From Pegoplata infirma (lineage: Eukaryota; Arthropoda; Insecta; Diptera; Anthomyiidae), in NCBI GenBank assembly GCA_963921195.1, contig OY992537.1:34271410-34335409 (forward strand): 64,000 nucleotides of DNA. Direction: 5' to 3'. A program made the position numbers and the translations under genes. Shown here one piece after another: positions 1 through 11,326 of the stretch (the first letter of the stretch is position 1; each line of letters starts with the position of its first letter). The notes beneath the pieces were generated by a model, which ran no database searches, had not been told where the DNA came from, and saw only the letters and a list, made by a program, of their open reading frames with translations.

Positions 1-189
1 TGTAAATTTGTTTTATTTCATCAGCTTCTACCGGTCCAATGGTGCTTCCGAGAGGGGTCATTAGTGGGACCGATCTCCATTTATTTTTACCTTCCAACAT
101 TTTTTTTAAATATATTTACGCCCTATCTCCACTCCACTACATTCTTAACTTTTGACAGAAATGTTCCATTTGTTTAAAAAATGTACAAA
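1..189. other. Unclassified left edge
   Basis: No gene is visible. The stretch is AT-rich, with a moderately GC-rich part near the start containing ACCGGT and GGGTCATTAGTGGGACC. It abuts the end of a DINE-like element and may be more decayed repeat, but I cannot place it in a family. Confidence 0.4.
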
Positions 190-408
190 AAAACTAGTGA
201 GAGTGTTAAATTCTTCAGTGCCAAATCTTTTATACTCCCCAAAATGTAAAAACACTTTTTTGCACATAAGTAATACACTCACTTACCAAATTGACAGCTC
301 TTTAGCTTTGGACTGCATCTTGCTTTCCATAGACAGATGGACGGATGTTGATAGCTAGAGTGTCTTAGAAATGGATCAATAATATATAAACTTAATGGGG
401 TCCTCGAC
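190..408 (-). mobile_element. DINE-1/INE-1-like (Helentron-type) fragment, split by a hAT element
   Basis: Read on the minus strand, this matches the other DINE-like copies in the window. It has a block around GGGGTCCTCGAC, a GTCY-type stretch (here CCATCTGTCT), and the 3' end with a decayed hairpin followed by TTAACACTCTCACT. It stops at 408, exactly at an 8-bp target duplication. It resumes at 5171 with CGATATTTCAATTCG, so the 4.75-kb element in between is a later insertion. The element is non-autonomous and has no coding capacity. The best comparison is the 30460-30775 copy. Confidence 0.7.
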
Positions 409-519
409 TAGTGTTTATAAAAAACCGACATTTTGGAAAACCGGTTTCTCGGTTAACCGAAAATCAGCTTTTTCGGTTAACCGGTTTTCTCGGTTAAACA
501 TTTGACTGAAAAAACCAAC

Positions 520-992
520 AAATAATTGAAAATAGCTTATTTTTATTAAATAATAAAGGGAATATAGCTTAAGTTAACATATTTGTTTCTTTCAGCAAGG
601 TTTGCAACTATTACGCTATAAAAAAGCGATAGTTAAATAATGTACTTTAATTGACCATATTCACTAGATTTTCAATTTAATTTGTACTGGTTTTATTTAG
701 AAAAACACATTTATTCGTTATAATTAAATTGCAGTTCCGAATTTTACTTTTATTTTATTTTATTGACAATTTCGCCATTAACAGGGATTTTAGTATATGG
801 TTAACAATCACTTATTAAGTTTTTCATGAAATGTGCAAAAAAACGCTTACAACGGTGATTATTTCAAATTTTTATCAGTTTCAGAATAGAATTCCTATTT
901 AGAAAATTGTTTCTTGAAGACAAAAAATATTTTAGACGTTTTTTCTCGCGGATTTTTAATGTGTTTTCAACGAAATTTTAAAAATATCATAA
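520..992. other. hAT interior, no gene seen
   Basis: AT-rich interior of the hAT-type element between its subterminal repeats and an internal DINE fragment. I see no coding frame, RNA gene or clear repeat here. Confidence 0.5.
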
Positions 993-1060
993 AAAAAGTA
1001 GAAAAGTTAAATACGACTTGGCCGAATCTATGAATACCCTCCACAATATTAACCGAGGTT
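993..1060 (-). mobile_element. DINE-like 3' end fragment
   Basis: This is the minus-strand end of the subfamily with AGTAGAAAAGTTAAAT followed by a CGACTTGGCCGAA-type hairpin arm and ATACCCTCCAC. The rest of the element is missing. Confidence 0.6.
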
Positions 1061-1631
1061 GAGACTAAACTTAATGTATGTATTTGCATATTTGTTTTTC
1101 AAACTGATAATAATGCGTAATTTTAAGTCTCTATGTACATATTTTTTACTCATAATAATATAAACAACAACAACAAATAAAAAATGGCAATGCCTTTTTA
1201 GTTACTAGTTAAATAACACCAACTACAGAATAAAAGAATTGATACAAGAAAACAACAACTATAAAATGAACGCAAAATGGCGTTGTTTATACTTAAACTC
1301 ACCTCAGTATTGATAAACAAGACAAAAAACTAACGGCTTTTTTTCTGACTACACAACAATAACAACGATAATATAAATGCAATTACCCGGCTAAAAATAA
1401 ATGTGTATGTTCATATATGCTTATGTATCGATCTTTATATGATCATATATGACATATATGGAAACATATATGTAACCATATATGCAAAAAACGATCCCAT
1501 ATATGTGGTCGTATATAAAATATGTGCCATATATGATATCATATATGGAACCATATATGTTATCATAAAACGTTAAATCATAGTACATGTGTATGCAAAT
1601 TTGAACCACAATTACAAAATAAAAGTTTTTT

Positions 1632-3010
1632 ACGAAAAAAATTTTGGAAAAGGTAAGTTTTCATTAACATGTATTTAGAATTTTAAAATCATATGTGTTA
1701 ATTTTTTCCAGTTCATCGTCATAACAAGTATAAGCGTGGACTTTTTTATCCAAAACAAGATCATATTTAAAATGAGTAAATGTATGTCGCAAATACAATA
1801 TTATTGAGTACCTTTATGTTGAATAAAATTAAACTACGCAGCTTTGTTAATCTCGTGCAACTATAGTTGCAACATATATGTAGAGAGGGCATATGCACCA
1901 CCATTATGTTTTCACTACGATTACAATACTGCAAACTATTTTGGAATCCCTTAATGTCGCCATAGCAATTTGGAAATGGAAAGACCGTGTAAGCAGTTTT
2001 AAGGCCGAGTTACGTTAATCTTGCTCAACTTGGAGAAGAGGACATTTGCACCACCAGAACGGAGAGGGCATATGCACCACCCTAACGTTATCACTACGGT
2101 TCCAACACTACAAACTATTTTGAAAACGCTAACTTTCGCCATAGCAAATCGAAATGAAAGTACCTTCTTTTCAGTCAGATCAGTTTTAAGGTTGAGTAAC
2201 GATTTGGAGAGGACAACGTTTTTACTTACAATTACAAGAAATCTGTCAATAAGCGAAAGTGACAACCTGGCACATTCTCGCCATGATGTAAATTTACATA
2301 AAAAAATTTTGGAAAAGGTAAGCTTTTAATAATATGTGTTTAAATTTTAAAATCATGTTTTAATTTTTTCCAGTTCATCGTCATAACAAGTATAAGCGTG
2401 GACATTTTTTTCCAAAACAAGATCATATTCAAAATGAGTAAATGTAAATATGTCGCATATACAATATTATTAAGTAATTTGATGTTGAAGAAAATTAAAT
2501 TACACAGTTTCGTTAATCTCGTGCAACTTGGTGGAAAGGTCATATGCACCACCATAATGTTATCACTAAGGTTGCAATTCAGCAAACTATTTTAAAAACC
2601 ATTAATCTCGCCAAAGCAAATTAGAAAGATCGTGTAAGCAGTTTTAATTCCAACACTATAAATTATTTTGAAATCCCATACTGTAGCAATAGTAAATTGG
2701 AAATGGAAAGAACGTATAAGTTTGGAGGCCGAGTTACTATTTAAAGTAAATTCTACCATGAGGAGCTACGTTAAGCTCGCTCAAGATGGAGGAGAGGTCA
2801 TATGCACCACCATAACGTTATCACTACGGTTCCAACACTACAAACTATTTTAAAATCGCTTACTGTCGCCATAGAAAATCGAAATGAAAAAACGTATGAT
2901 CAGTTTTAAGGTTGAGCAACGATTTCGGAAGGACAACGTTTTTACTTACAATCACAAGAAAGCTGTCAACTAGCAAAAGTGACAACCTGGCATATTGTTG
3001 CCCTGATGTA
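1632..3010 (+). repeat. Tandemly repeated block with two intron-like segments
   Basis: A unit of roughly 660-720 bp is present about twice. Shared landmarks are TTTTGGAAAAGGTAAG (at about 1641 and 2306), TTCATCGTCATAACAAG (at about 1712 and 2374), and GACAACCTGGCA (2261 and 2980). A shorter sub-block with CATATGCACCACC occurs four times. It looks like a decayed, amplified gene fragment or captured sequence carried by the surrounding TIR element. I recognise no protein family in any frame. Confidence 0.7.
2021..2595 (+). pseudogene. Unknown two-exon reading frame candidate
   Basis: Two open frames (2021-2317 and 2374-2595) flank a 56-bp segment that begins GTAAG and ends TTTTTTCCAG, the form of a short fly intron. 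Removing it leaves one frame of about 172 residues (phase 0). Without removal the first frame stops within the intron. The same donor and acceptor are conserved in the neighbouring copy (intron-like 1653-1711), but there the second exon stops early. I recognise no domain. The frame could be fortuitous, since another frame across the repeated sub-block also stays open (HMHHxNVITT...). No promoter or start context is convincing. Confidence 0.3.
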
Positions 3011-3944
3011 AGTAAAAATAGTTTCTTATCCCTATCCTTTAAATATCGTTACACACATAACCCAGAAAGATAAAATACATACTACTAAATATATTGCTTT
3101 TAATTGAAGTCTTAAGTAATTATGTGCCTACTAAAAATTTTAAGTAAAAAACATTCATTTAGTAGTAGCAAGTTCTTTTTTTCTGGAATAAAAAAGGAAT
3201 ATGGAATAATTTTTAATATTTTATCAGATGGAGTTCTGAAAGCCAATATATCTTTCCGTAAAAAGCATTCATGGCCTTAAGCAACCCATGGTCCTTACAA
3301 AATACACTCCATTAACATGTATGTATGTATCTAGCAGTATTAAGCCAATCTTTAAAGGTACATGGTTGTTTCGTTAAATGATATTCGTGTTATCATTAAC
3401 CCATTAGCACCAAATGCTGTTGATGGTAATAATTCAATACAATAAAAATTCTAGAAATATCTTATATACATACTAATATTATTTTATATCTATTTTTTAG
3501 ATTTCGACTTTTTTAACAAAAACGCTAAGTCTGAAGATAATCGAAATTAACACTAAAACAAGAAAACACAAAGGAAATCGTCATTCCTGTAATTAGCCCT
3601 TTGTTCCCATCTTTCGTAATTGATATCAATCGAAAGACTTGATGTATTATATTAGATCATTTATGTTCAATTTATTTTTTTGAATATCAAAATGTATTCA
3701 CGTATCTATAAGTTTAATTATATATTTGTATATGGTCACCAAAAATGTAAACGATAGTAACTAAATAATCAAAATCATCAAACTAAAGGTGTCCATTAAA
3801 ATATTTTTTATTTTTAATTATACTTACGTACATCGTTTGCACTTCTGGTGAATATATACATAATAATCTATATATACATATAGTTTAAGATGAAAAAATA
3901 AATAAAAAATATTAAAAATAATGTAAAACAAATTAAAAACAACA
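3011..3944. other. Interior of TIR element, no gene seen
   Basis: AT-rich, with no open frame of note and no recognisable RNA gene. It ends where the subterminal atatatg array begins. Confidence 0.5.
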
Positions 3945-4176
3945 TCATATATGATCCAATATATGATTCAATATATGATCCAATATATGATTCAATATAT
4001 GATCTAATATATGATCACATATATTACATCATATATGATCGTGTCTTATATAAGCGCCAATTTTGGAATATGTTCATATATGAGACCATATTTGATACTA
4101 TATATGATACTGTATATGGTCTCATATATGATATCATATATGATGATATACAACATTTTTAGCCGGGTACCTAAAA

Positions 4177-4789
4177 AACAAGTAGAAAAGTTAAATTCGA
4201 CTTGACCGAATTTATGTATGCATACAATGCCCGTTTAGTAATAGTAAGCGAAAAAAAGTAGCAATTTTAATTAGAAATATTTTATTTTGAATAAAAACCT
4301 TTTTTAAGTCATTTTTGAAAAAAAAAAAAATTTACAAATTTTTTTTTTTGAGTGTAAAATTTTTTTGAGTGTATTTTTTTTTTGTGTAAATATGTTTTTG
4401 ACTGACAAAAATACGTTTTAAAATATTTTTCTTACCGTTTTTTCACCACGTAGTTTACGGTGGATCCAATCTGAAATTCACGGTTTTCTTAATAACTTTT
4501 GAACCACTGAACCGATTTTGCTGATATTCAAAACCAAACAGACTTAGGAAACGACAAATACATGTGCTAAGCCTCAACACCCTCAGAATTGTGTTTCAAA
4601 AGTTAAAGTGGTTTTAATCTCGTAAATTCGAAAAATACCCTTGCCGAAATTACCTCTTTTGCTCATAACTTTTGAACCACTGGACCGATTCCGCTGGATT
4701 GCAATACCAACCTGACCCGGTAAATGGCCAACATATATGTCAAACTTCAGGAGCCTCCGTAAAGTCTTTCAAAAGTTAGCGTGTTTTCA

Positions 4790-4820
<31 letters not shown>

Positions 4821-4990
4821 GACGGACGGACGGACGGACGGACGGACGGACATCGCTAGATCGACTTAAAATCGATCAAGGATCATGAATATATATACTT
4901 TATGGGGTCCTAGACCAATATTTCGATGTGTTACAAACGGAATGACAAACTTATATATACCCTCTATCACTAGAGTGGAGGGTATAAAAA
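4177..4990 (-). mobile_element. DINE-1/INE-1-like element, near full length
   Basis: On the minus strand this starts with TATACCCTCCACTCTAGTG, followed by a block with GACCCCATAAAGTATATATA, then a GTCC/GTCT microsatellite (about 4793-4851 on the plus strand as GACA then GACG repeats). It continues with paired blocks about a residual TTTTGAACCACTGGACCGAT motif, and ends with the TTCGAC...CGAA hairpin and CTTTTCTACTTGTT. This order is that of Drosophila DINE-1/INE-1, a non-autonomous Helentron. It carries no gene and lies inside the hAT-type element. Confidence 0.8.
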
Positions 4991-5170
4991 TAAGTGTAAA
5001 CCCTTATATTTGCGAAAATATTCCGTTTTGAATGTATTTAAAAAACCGGTTTTCGGTGCACCGGAAATCTTCAATTCCGGTTAACCGGTTTGCAAAAAAA
5101 CCGAAATTTTAGAAAAAAAAACAGGTTTTTCGGTTAACCGGTGAACCGGTTTATAAACACTATCCTCGAC

Positions 5171-5450
5171 CGATATTTCAATTCGTTTTGCATGGAATGG
5201 CAAATGAATAAAACATTATTTGTTTTTTTCCTGTAAGTAAAGATCGAGCTCGGGCTCTAATTAAATATATTTGTTATAAAGGTTTAAGCTGAAAAAATTC
5301 ACAAGAAAATTTGAATTTCTAAAAATTGTAGACATTTCTGGTATTCCTTACCGGTTTAAAACACTCCAGTTAGAGTTAGCATCAGTAGGATTTTTAAAAA
5401 AAAAACTTTGCTTTGGCAAGTGTATCCAGTTCTTCAGCAAAACATTTTTT
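5171..5450 (-). mobile_element. Continuation of the split DINE copy, with a short repeat insert
   Basis: 5171-5225 resumes the DINE copy interrupted at 408. At about 5226-5390 it is interrupted again by a roughly 165-bp repeat, then resumes with ACTTTGCTTTGGCAAGTG. A second copy of the inserted repeat lies at 6688-6847. Confidence 0.6.
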
Positions 5451-5479
5451 TTTGTAAATCTCGCTAAAAAGTTACAACT

Positions 5480-6000
5480 AAGTTTTTTGTATAATAAAAA
5501 AAAAATCTAAAATAGTTTTGTGATAACTTTTTGATGGTGATAGATATTCTATAGACACAAATTTATGATTATCAGAAAAATGTGACATCATTCTTTAGCA
5601 AAAAATTTTTTATGATAATAAATTTTCTATAGAAAATTATTTATCAAACATTTTTGTGATTATCATAAAATGATAAATTTTTAAACGAAAATTTTTCATC
5701 ACACATATTTTTGAATAACGATAAATGTTGTATAGAAATTTTTTATAGAAAATTAAAACTACTGTTGTGTGTTTGTTATAATACATATAAAATTGTTTTC
5801 ATAAATTTTTTATGAAACTTTAAACTTTTTTATTATTTTTTTTTTTGAATTTCATAAAAATTTGTTTTGCGAATACTAATTTAAAAAGTGGTTATGCGTC
5901 AATAATTTTTTCTAATATTATTTATTTTAAAATTATCTATTAACTAGGGTGATAAAATTTTCTAATGTAAACAATTAACTATGTTTAAATATGGACACAT
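5480..6000. repeat. Degenerate palindromic satellite, first cluster
   Basis: Diverged repeats of about 45-50 bp made from TTTTCTATAGAAAA and a CACATTTTTGTGATGATTAT-like half. The cluster is continuous in style with 7530-8035 and 8590-9640. No gene. Confidence 0.55.
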
Positions 6001-6687
6001 AAACTTTGGCGTACTGGATATTTACTCCACTTTATCCAGTTTTATTAAAATTACAAAAAAAAAAATATTGATATTAATTTTCAAGTCGTTTGGCATACAA
6101 TAACACTGCAATGCAGCACTACTAGTACCTACCTACTGCTGCTAACATTAAACACATCATCAACGAAATTTTCATCAACATCATTATTATGGTGTTGTTA
6201 GTGAAATCATCATTGTCATCATGGCAACATATCATTAACACAGAATTTGAGTTGTGAGTTGTATGGATGGCTGAGGTAACAATATTGTCATGCAGTTGCA
6301 GGAATGGCATCAACGTATTATAACAGTGAAAAATAACCAAAGTTATTTACAGGCATTACTAACACTGAAAACGGGAATGAAAAGAGGTAAAATGTGTAAT
6401 ACAGGGATGATAAATTGAAAAATTAAATTTTTTGAAAAAATTTCCAACTAAATGCAAGAATTCTAAATTGAAAAAGTGTAGATAAGTTTCATATTTTTGC
6501 GAGAAAACTAAATTTTTAAAATATAAAAAATAAAAAACATTACCACTTTAGTCAACCCTATGATGATGCTAAAATATAACGTTGATGTGGATAAATAATA
6601 GTTATTAGATAAACAAAAAAAATCCTATACAAATAAGAGCAAATTTAATAATAATTTTCTTTCCTCATACGAAAATGATTTAAATGT
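6001..6687. other. Unclassified AT-rich DNA
   Basis: 6120-6345 is less AT-rich, with ATCATCAAC and CATCATTGTCATCATGG trinucleotide-like runs. I see no frame that resembles a protein and no repeat shared with the rest of the window. Confidence 0.45.
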
Positions 6688-6847
6688 TATTTGTTTTTTT
6701 CTGTAAGTGCTGATTGAACTCACAATCAGTCTCTAATTATATTTGTTCATGTTGAAAAAATGCAGAAGAAAAATTGAATTTCTAGACATTTCTGGTATTC
6801 GCATACTGGTTTTAATTACTCCAGTTAGTGTTATCATCAGTAGGATT
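6688..6847. mobile_element. Short repeat (MITE-like), second copy
   Basis: Homologous to about 5226-5390, with shared blocks GAATTTCTA, ACATTTCTGGTATTC, ACTCCAGTTAG and CATCAGTAGGATTT. It is flanked by a TTTAAATGT direct repeat (6679-6687 and 6847-6855), consistent with an 8- or 9-bp target duplication. Clear terminal inverted repeats are not visible. Confidence 0.5.
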
Positions 6848-6855
6848 TTAAATGT

Positions 6856-7529
6856 CGGTTTGTGTTGTTAATGGAAATTGTTTTTTATACATGTGAATAT
6901 TTATAGTTTCTACAGAATAAATTTTGACAGTTTCCAACACTACAATTCTAGCAATCTCAACCTCACCTGATACTTTCTTTCAACTTTTTTGTCTCTTACA
7001 TTATTTCGCAAGGGTAACCAACATGATCTGGAACTGCCGACACAAATGAAGGAATTTGCATTAAATGTTATTTATTTACAATAATAAATTTCCGAAATCA
7101 ATTTTGTCCCTTTAAATTATTTTCATTTGTGGAAACTTTAATATAACTTCCTGTTATTATTTACAATAATAAATAAAAACAACAAGTCTACTTTATATCC
7201 GTGTTCCTTATTGAATCACAATATTTATTTTGTTACTTTTTATATTATTTATGATTAAACCCTTCAACAATTCTCATTAAAAATTTTACACATACATATT
7301 TTTGTACATTTATACATATTTTATAAAAAAAAGTATTTCCCCTATTTTAAAATGAAAACCGCTTTGTTGAATCACAAAAATTAAACGAAAGTAAGTTTTT
7401 AATAACGTGGGTGAGTACGACAATAATTTATTTTGTTTACCTACTAACAAGGTATAGCTCTCTTGGATAGCTAAAATGTTTTTATGAAATTTAAATAAAA
7501 TTGTTATTTAAATAAATTTTTGTTTTTCA
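6856..7529. other. Unclassified AT-rich DNA
   Basis: No gene, RNA or clear repeat was recognised between the short MITE-like repeat and the satellite cluster. Confidence 0.4.
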
Positions 7530-8034
7530 ATTTTCTAGAGAAATATTCACCAAAAAGTTTTACAAATTTTCATTAGAAATTTTTTCATCGCACATTTTTG
7601 TGATTGTTATAATTTTTTTATATAATATTTCTCATCCCACATATTTGTGATGATATAGAAAATTTTTCGCTATATATTTTTGTGATGATAATAAATTTTC
7701 TAAAGAAAATTGTTCATCAAATATTTTTGTGCTGATAATCAATTTTCTATAAAAACTTTTTGATCACACATTTTTTTGATGATTATAAATTTTTTTTAGA
7801 AAATTTGCTGACATCTTACAATTAGTACAAAAATTTCATCACAAATTTCTGTGATGATTATAAATTTTCTGTTCAAAATTTTTTTTTCATAAATTATGTA
7901 ATGATCTTAATTTTTTTTATAGACAATTAATCATTACACCATTTTTTAATGACTGTACCTATTTTTAATAAAAGTTTTCATTATAAATTTTTGAGATCAA
8001 AATAAATTTTCAACACACATTTCTGTAATGATTT
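7530..8034. repeat. Degenerate palindromic satellite, second cluster
   Basis: Imperfect units read roughly as TTTTCTATAGAAAA, then TTTTTCATCACACATTTTT, then GTGATGATTATAAA. Both halves are themselves near-palindromic, so each unit could form hairpins. Units are diverged. Confidence 0.6.
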
Positions 8035-8285
8035 TGAATTTTTTAATTGGAATTTTTTGAATTATAAATGGAAGTTTATGAATTATAAATGAAAATTTTT
8101 GAATTATATTTAAAAGTTTTTGAATTATATTTGGAAATTTTTGAAATATAATTGGTAATTTCTGAAATATAATTGGAAATTTTTGAAATATAATTGGAAA
8201 TTTTTGAAATATAATTAGAAATTTCTGAAATATAATTGGAAATTTTTGGAATATAATTTGTATTTTCTGAATTAAAATTGGAAAT
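8035..8285. repeat. About 20-21-bp tandem repeat
   Basis: A dozen imperfect units of about 20-21 bp around TTTTTGAAATATAATTGGAA. They become more regular between 8130 and 8270. No coding potential. Confidence 0.8.
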
Positions 8286-8589
8286 GGTGTAGTGATAGCA
8301 AATGAAAGAGGAAGATCTCCCCTAATTTTCCTATTTTATTATTTTTACATATTAGTAAAAGGGAAATAAGTTACATTCTTTCAAGAATGTATCCTTCAAT
8401 ATCATTCCAAATTTTCAACAAAATATTTTGATAACTTTTTCAAATGACTTTATTCAGATCCTTTTAATCCGATATGGCAAAATAAAAAAAAATGGAAAAA
8501 TTAGAAGAGATCCTCCTCTTTTGTTTATCATTCATCAGTCATCCTAGGACAAGCACAAATATTTCAAAAATATTTTATAAATGCATCCA
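8286..8589. other. Unclassified AT-rich DNA
   Basis: Contains a purine-rich stretch near 8300 (GAAAGAGGAAGATCTCC) and a loosely related inverse near 8505 (AGAAGAGATCCTCC). No gene is seen. Confidence 0.4.
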
Positions 8590-9640
8590 TTCAAATTTTA
8601 AAGTTAACTCATAAACGTGTGATGAAAAATTTGGTATATCATTAAAACTTTTATGTAGAAAATTTTAAGCAAAATGTGCAAAAAAATATTCTAAAGGAAA
8701 ATATGTGATGAACAATTTTCATTATCTAAAAAATGTGTGCTTGAAACTTTTCTAGAAAACAGTAATAGTCATCTCAAAAATTAACGACTAAAATTTTCTG
8801 TACAAAATATTTAATCATCACAAAAATGTTGTGATAAAAAATTTTCTGAAGAAATTTTTCAATATCACAAAATTATTAGATTAATAATTTTCCATAGAAA
8901 ATTAATAGTCATTTTAAAATGTGTGCTATAAAATTTTCTATAGAAATTTTTTTATAGAAAATTTTTAATCATCACTAAAATGTGTGATATATGTGTGATC
9001 ATTATCAAAAATATAAGATAAAATATTTTCTGTAGAAAATTTTTAATCATCACTAAAAAATTTCATGAAACATTTTCTATTGAAAATTAATATTTTTACA
9101 AAAATGTGTGATGAACCATTTTCTTTATCACACTTTTTTGTGATAAAAAATCCTTGATGAAAAATTTTTAATCAGATATTTTTGGAATAGTGATAACTTT
9201 TTTATGGAAAATTCTTTATCACACATTTTATTAATGATTATAAAATTTTTTAAAAAAATTTCGCTACAAATTTTTGTGTTGATTATAAATTTTCTAAAGA
9301 AAATTTTTCATCACAGACTTCTGATCTTTTTATTACACATTTTTGTGTTGATTTTGACATTTGTATAGAAAATCCATTATCACACATTTTTCATACGAGT
9401 ATAAATTCTTCACTGTAGAAAATTTTTTTTCACACGTTTTTCTGATGATTATAAATTATCTATAAAATAAAATGTTCATCACACGTTTTAATAAAATTTT
9501 TAAATGTTCTATAGAAAATTTTTTGAACCCACATTTTTGTGATAATGATACATTTGCTATAGTAAATTGTGTGTTAATCAATATTTTTTTATTTTTTGAT
9601 AATGATAAATTTTTTATAACAAATTTTGCACTACACATTT
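8590..9640. repeat. Degenerate palindromic satellite, third cluster
   Basis: Same family as 7530-8034. Units run in the opposite orientation from about 8630 to 9130 (AATCATCACTAAAATGTGTG type) and return to the first orientation from about 9130 to 9640. Short frames here are satellite by-products. Confidence 0.6.
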
Positions 9641-9654
9641 TTGTGATCGCCTTT

Positions 9655-10143
9655 CCCTTTTTTAAATCACAAAAAAAAATCAAAAGTGATGTACTTTAAA
9701 GAGCTATAACTTCTTAAGTAAATATCGGATTTTTATAATTAAAATTGAAATTAAAATATAAGGTCCCCTATTTTAAACGTAACAGTTTAAAAAAATTGTT
9801 TATAAAATTTTTGTAAGAAAGTTTTTTTAAAAAAATATTAAAAATAGAATACCTTTATGTACCATTTAATGATGACTGAATTGGTTTGTAAAAATGTCGG
9901 TAACAAAACAAAAACCAAAAAAGGTAAAAGTTGACGAAAATGCACTCAAAAAATGCATTTGGATTTAAAATGCATTCTTTAGTTACACAATTTTTTTTTT
10001 TTTGTTTACGTTTAAAGAAGAAGAGTTTAGCTTTTAATTTCAATCAATTTTAATTTTCAATCCAAAATCCGATATTTACTTAAGAAGTTATAGCTCTTTA
10101 AACAACACCACTTTTGAATTTTTTTGTGATTTTTAAAAAATGA
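9655..10143. mobile_element. Small foldback element
   Basis: Inverted arms of about 110-120 bp (9655-9775 and 10020-10143) share AGAGCTATAACTTCTTAAGT and the adjoining AAATATCGGATTTT. They enclose an AT-rich spacer of about 245 bp. No target duplication is clear, so the superfamily is unknown. Confidence 0.65.
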
Positions 10144-11096
10144 AAACCGCAAATATAATCGGGAGTTTTTAGAATTTAACTAAACTGAAAATGGAAATGG
10201 CTAAATGGCTCCATAGAGCATCTGTATTCATAATATAAAAAAAATCTAAGACCCACGTCCATATTTGTGGTTTTGTATCGTAATTTTGACCGCTATAGAA
10301 GTTTTTCTTTTTAAAATTGTTTATCAATAATTTTTGTGTTAATTATAAATTATCTATCAAAAAATTTTCTTTTGGTTTCTTCTGAAATTTTTTTTATTAT
10401 ATTTTTTTTTTTGAGAAATTGTTTATCAATTTTTTTTTCTACAGAAATATACTGAAAATGTATCATTTGTTTTAACGATGATACTTTTTCTATAAAAATG
10501 ATGATGAAGTCTGTATTTATTATTTTTTCTTGGAATATCCATAGAAAGCTTTTCCTTGTATGTATGCTATTTACTGCATTCACATTTTTTTTAAATCCAA
10601 CAATATTTTTTCTATTCAATTTTTTATAAGTAGTATTTCATTGGTATTTCTCTGTAGTGATAAGAACAAAATATGTATGATATTTTATTAAATAGTATAT
10701 TTTTTAAAAGTTGTTACTGCAGTTTGTATGTATTGCAGCTATACTGCTGTCTTCATTTTTCATATGTTGTTGCATTTACACCGCCTTCATTGCTTGTTGT
10801 CAACATCGTCTTCACCAATGTACAACAAAGTTTTTGTTGAGTTGAAAAAATTCGGAACAAATAGAGAATGCATCTACATCTCGTTGAGCAGAATAATTAA
10901 AAAAAAAATTAAAAAAATACTAAATTAAAAGCAACTGAAACACGATTTTTGGTTAACAATTGAAATATTTTTACGCTATAAGGATTCGAAAATATCGTTT
11001 TTTCCCACTTATAATTAAATTTCCAATTATAATTAAAATAATAATTACTTAAAAACTGTATAAGAGGCGTATACTTAATTTTGTAATTGCCTTTTA
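10144..11096. other. Unclassified AT-rich DNA
   Basis: 10720-10840 has ordinary base composition (GCAGCTATACTGCTGTC and nearby), but no recognisable protein is encoded on either strand. Candidate single-copy flank. Confidence 0.4.
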
Positions 11097-11111
11097 ATAA
11101 TAATCATACGC

Positions 11112-11311
11112 CCCTGTAGGCTAGTTGGTAGCGTGCTAGCCTATGAAACAGTGGGTCGTGGGTTCGATTCCCACCAAAACCCTTGGTCGATTTCGCTACA
11201 ACGAGACGACGCTCATTGTTACCTGTTCTCGGTTAGGTTAAAATTATTTAAAATGAGTTGTAAATAAAAATTGGAAAAATAAATAAAAAGTGATCATTGG
11301 ATCAAATTATT
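11112..11311 (+). mobile_element. tRNA-derived SINE
   Basis: The head (about 11112-11185) is tRNA-like. It has a near-consensus A box (TAGGCTAGTTGG) and a B box (GGTTCGATTCC) inside a perfect five-pair T arm with a seven-base loop (11157-11173). The acceptor ends do not pair, so this is not a functional tRNA gene. A tRNA-unrelated body and an A-rich tail follow. An exact 15-bp direct repeat, ATAATAATCATACGC, flanks it (11097-11111 and 11312-11326), which is the mark of LINE-driven insertion. The A and B boxes would form an internal RNA polymerase III promoter. Confidence 0.85.
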
Positions 11312-11326
11312 ATAATAATCATACGC

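Larger units (their letters stand above)
1386..4167. mobile_element. TIR element with TA duplication and atatatg-rich ends
   Basis: Ends are perfect inverted copies of CCCGGCTAAAAAT, each flanked by TA (1384-1385 and 4168-4169), as for Tc1/mariner-type insertion. Both ends carry subterminal arrays built on the palindrome-rich motif ATATATGATC (about 1430-1570 and 3945-4150). The interior holds the repeated block described at 1632-3010. No transposase is recognised, so the superfamily call rests on the duplication only. It lies inside the hAT-type element and next to a DINE copy at its right side. Confidence 0.72.
409..5162. mobile_element. hAT-type DNA transposon, non-autonomous, with nested insertions
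   Basis: Seen directly: both ends read TAGTGTTTATAAA inward. They are flanked by an exact 8-bp duplication TCCTCGAC (401-408 and 5163-5170), and the duplication rejoins a DINE copy. An 8-bp duplication with TA.NG ends is the hAT signature. Both subterminal regions (about 425-505 and 5040-5155) are packed with AACCGG and CCGGTT motifs, plausible transposase-binding repeats. No hAT transposase frame survives. Inside are a TA-flanked element (1386-4167) and two DINE-like pieces (about 993-1060 and 4177-4990). Confidence 0.88.

Noticed and set aside
11112..11185. Functional tRNA gene
   Set aside because: The T arm and B box are good, but the acceptor ends do not pair, and the unit has a SINE body and a 15-bp target duplication.
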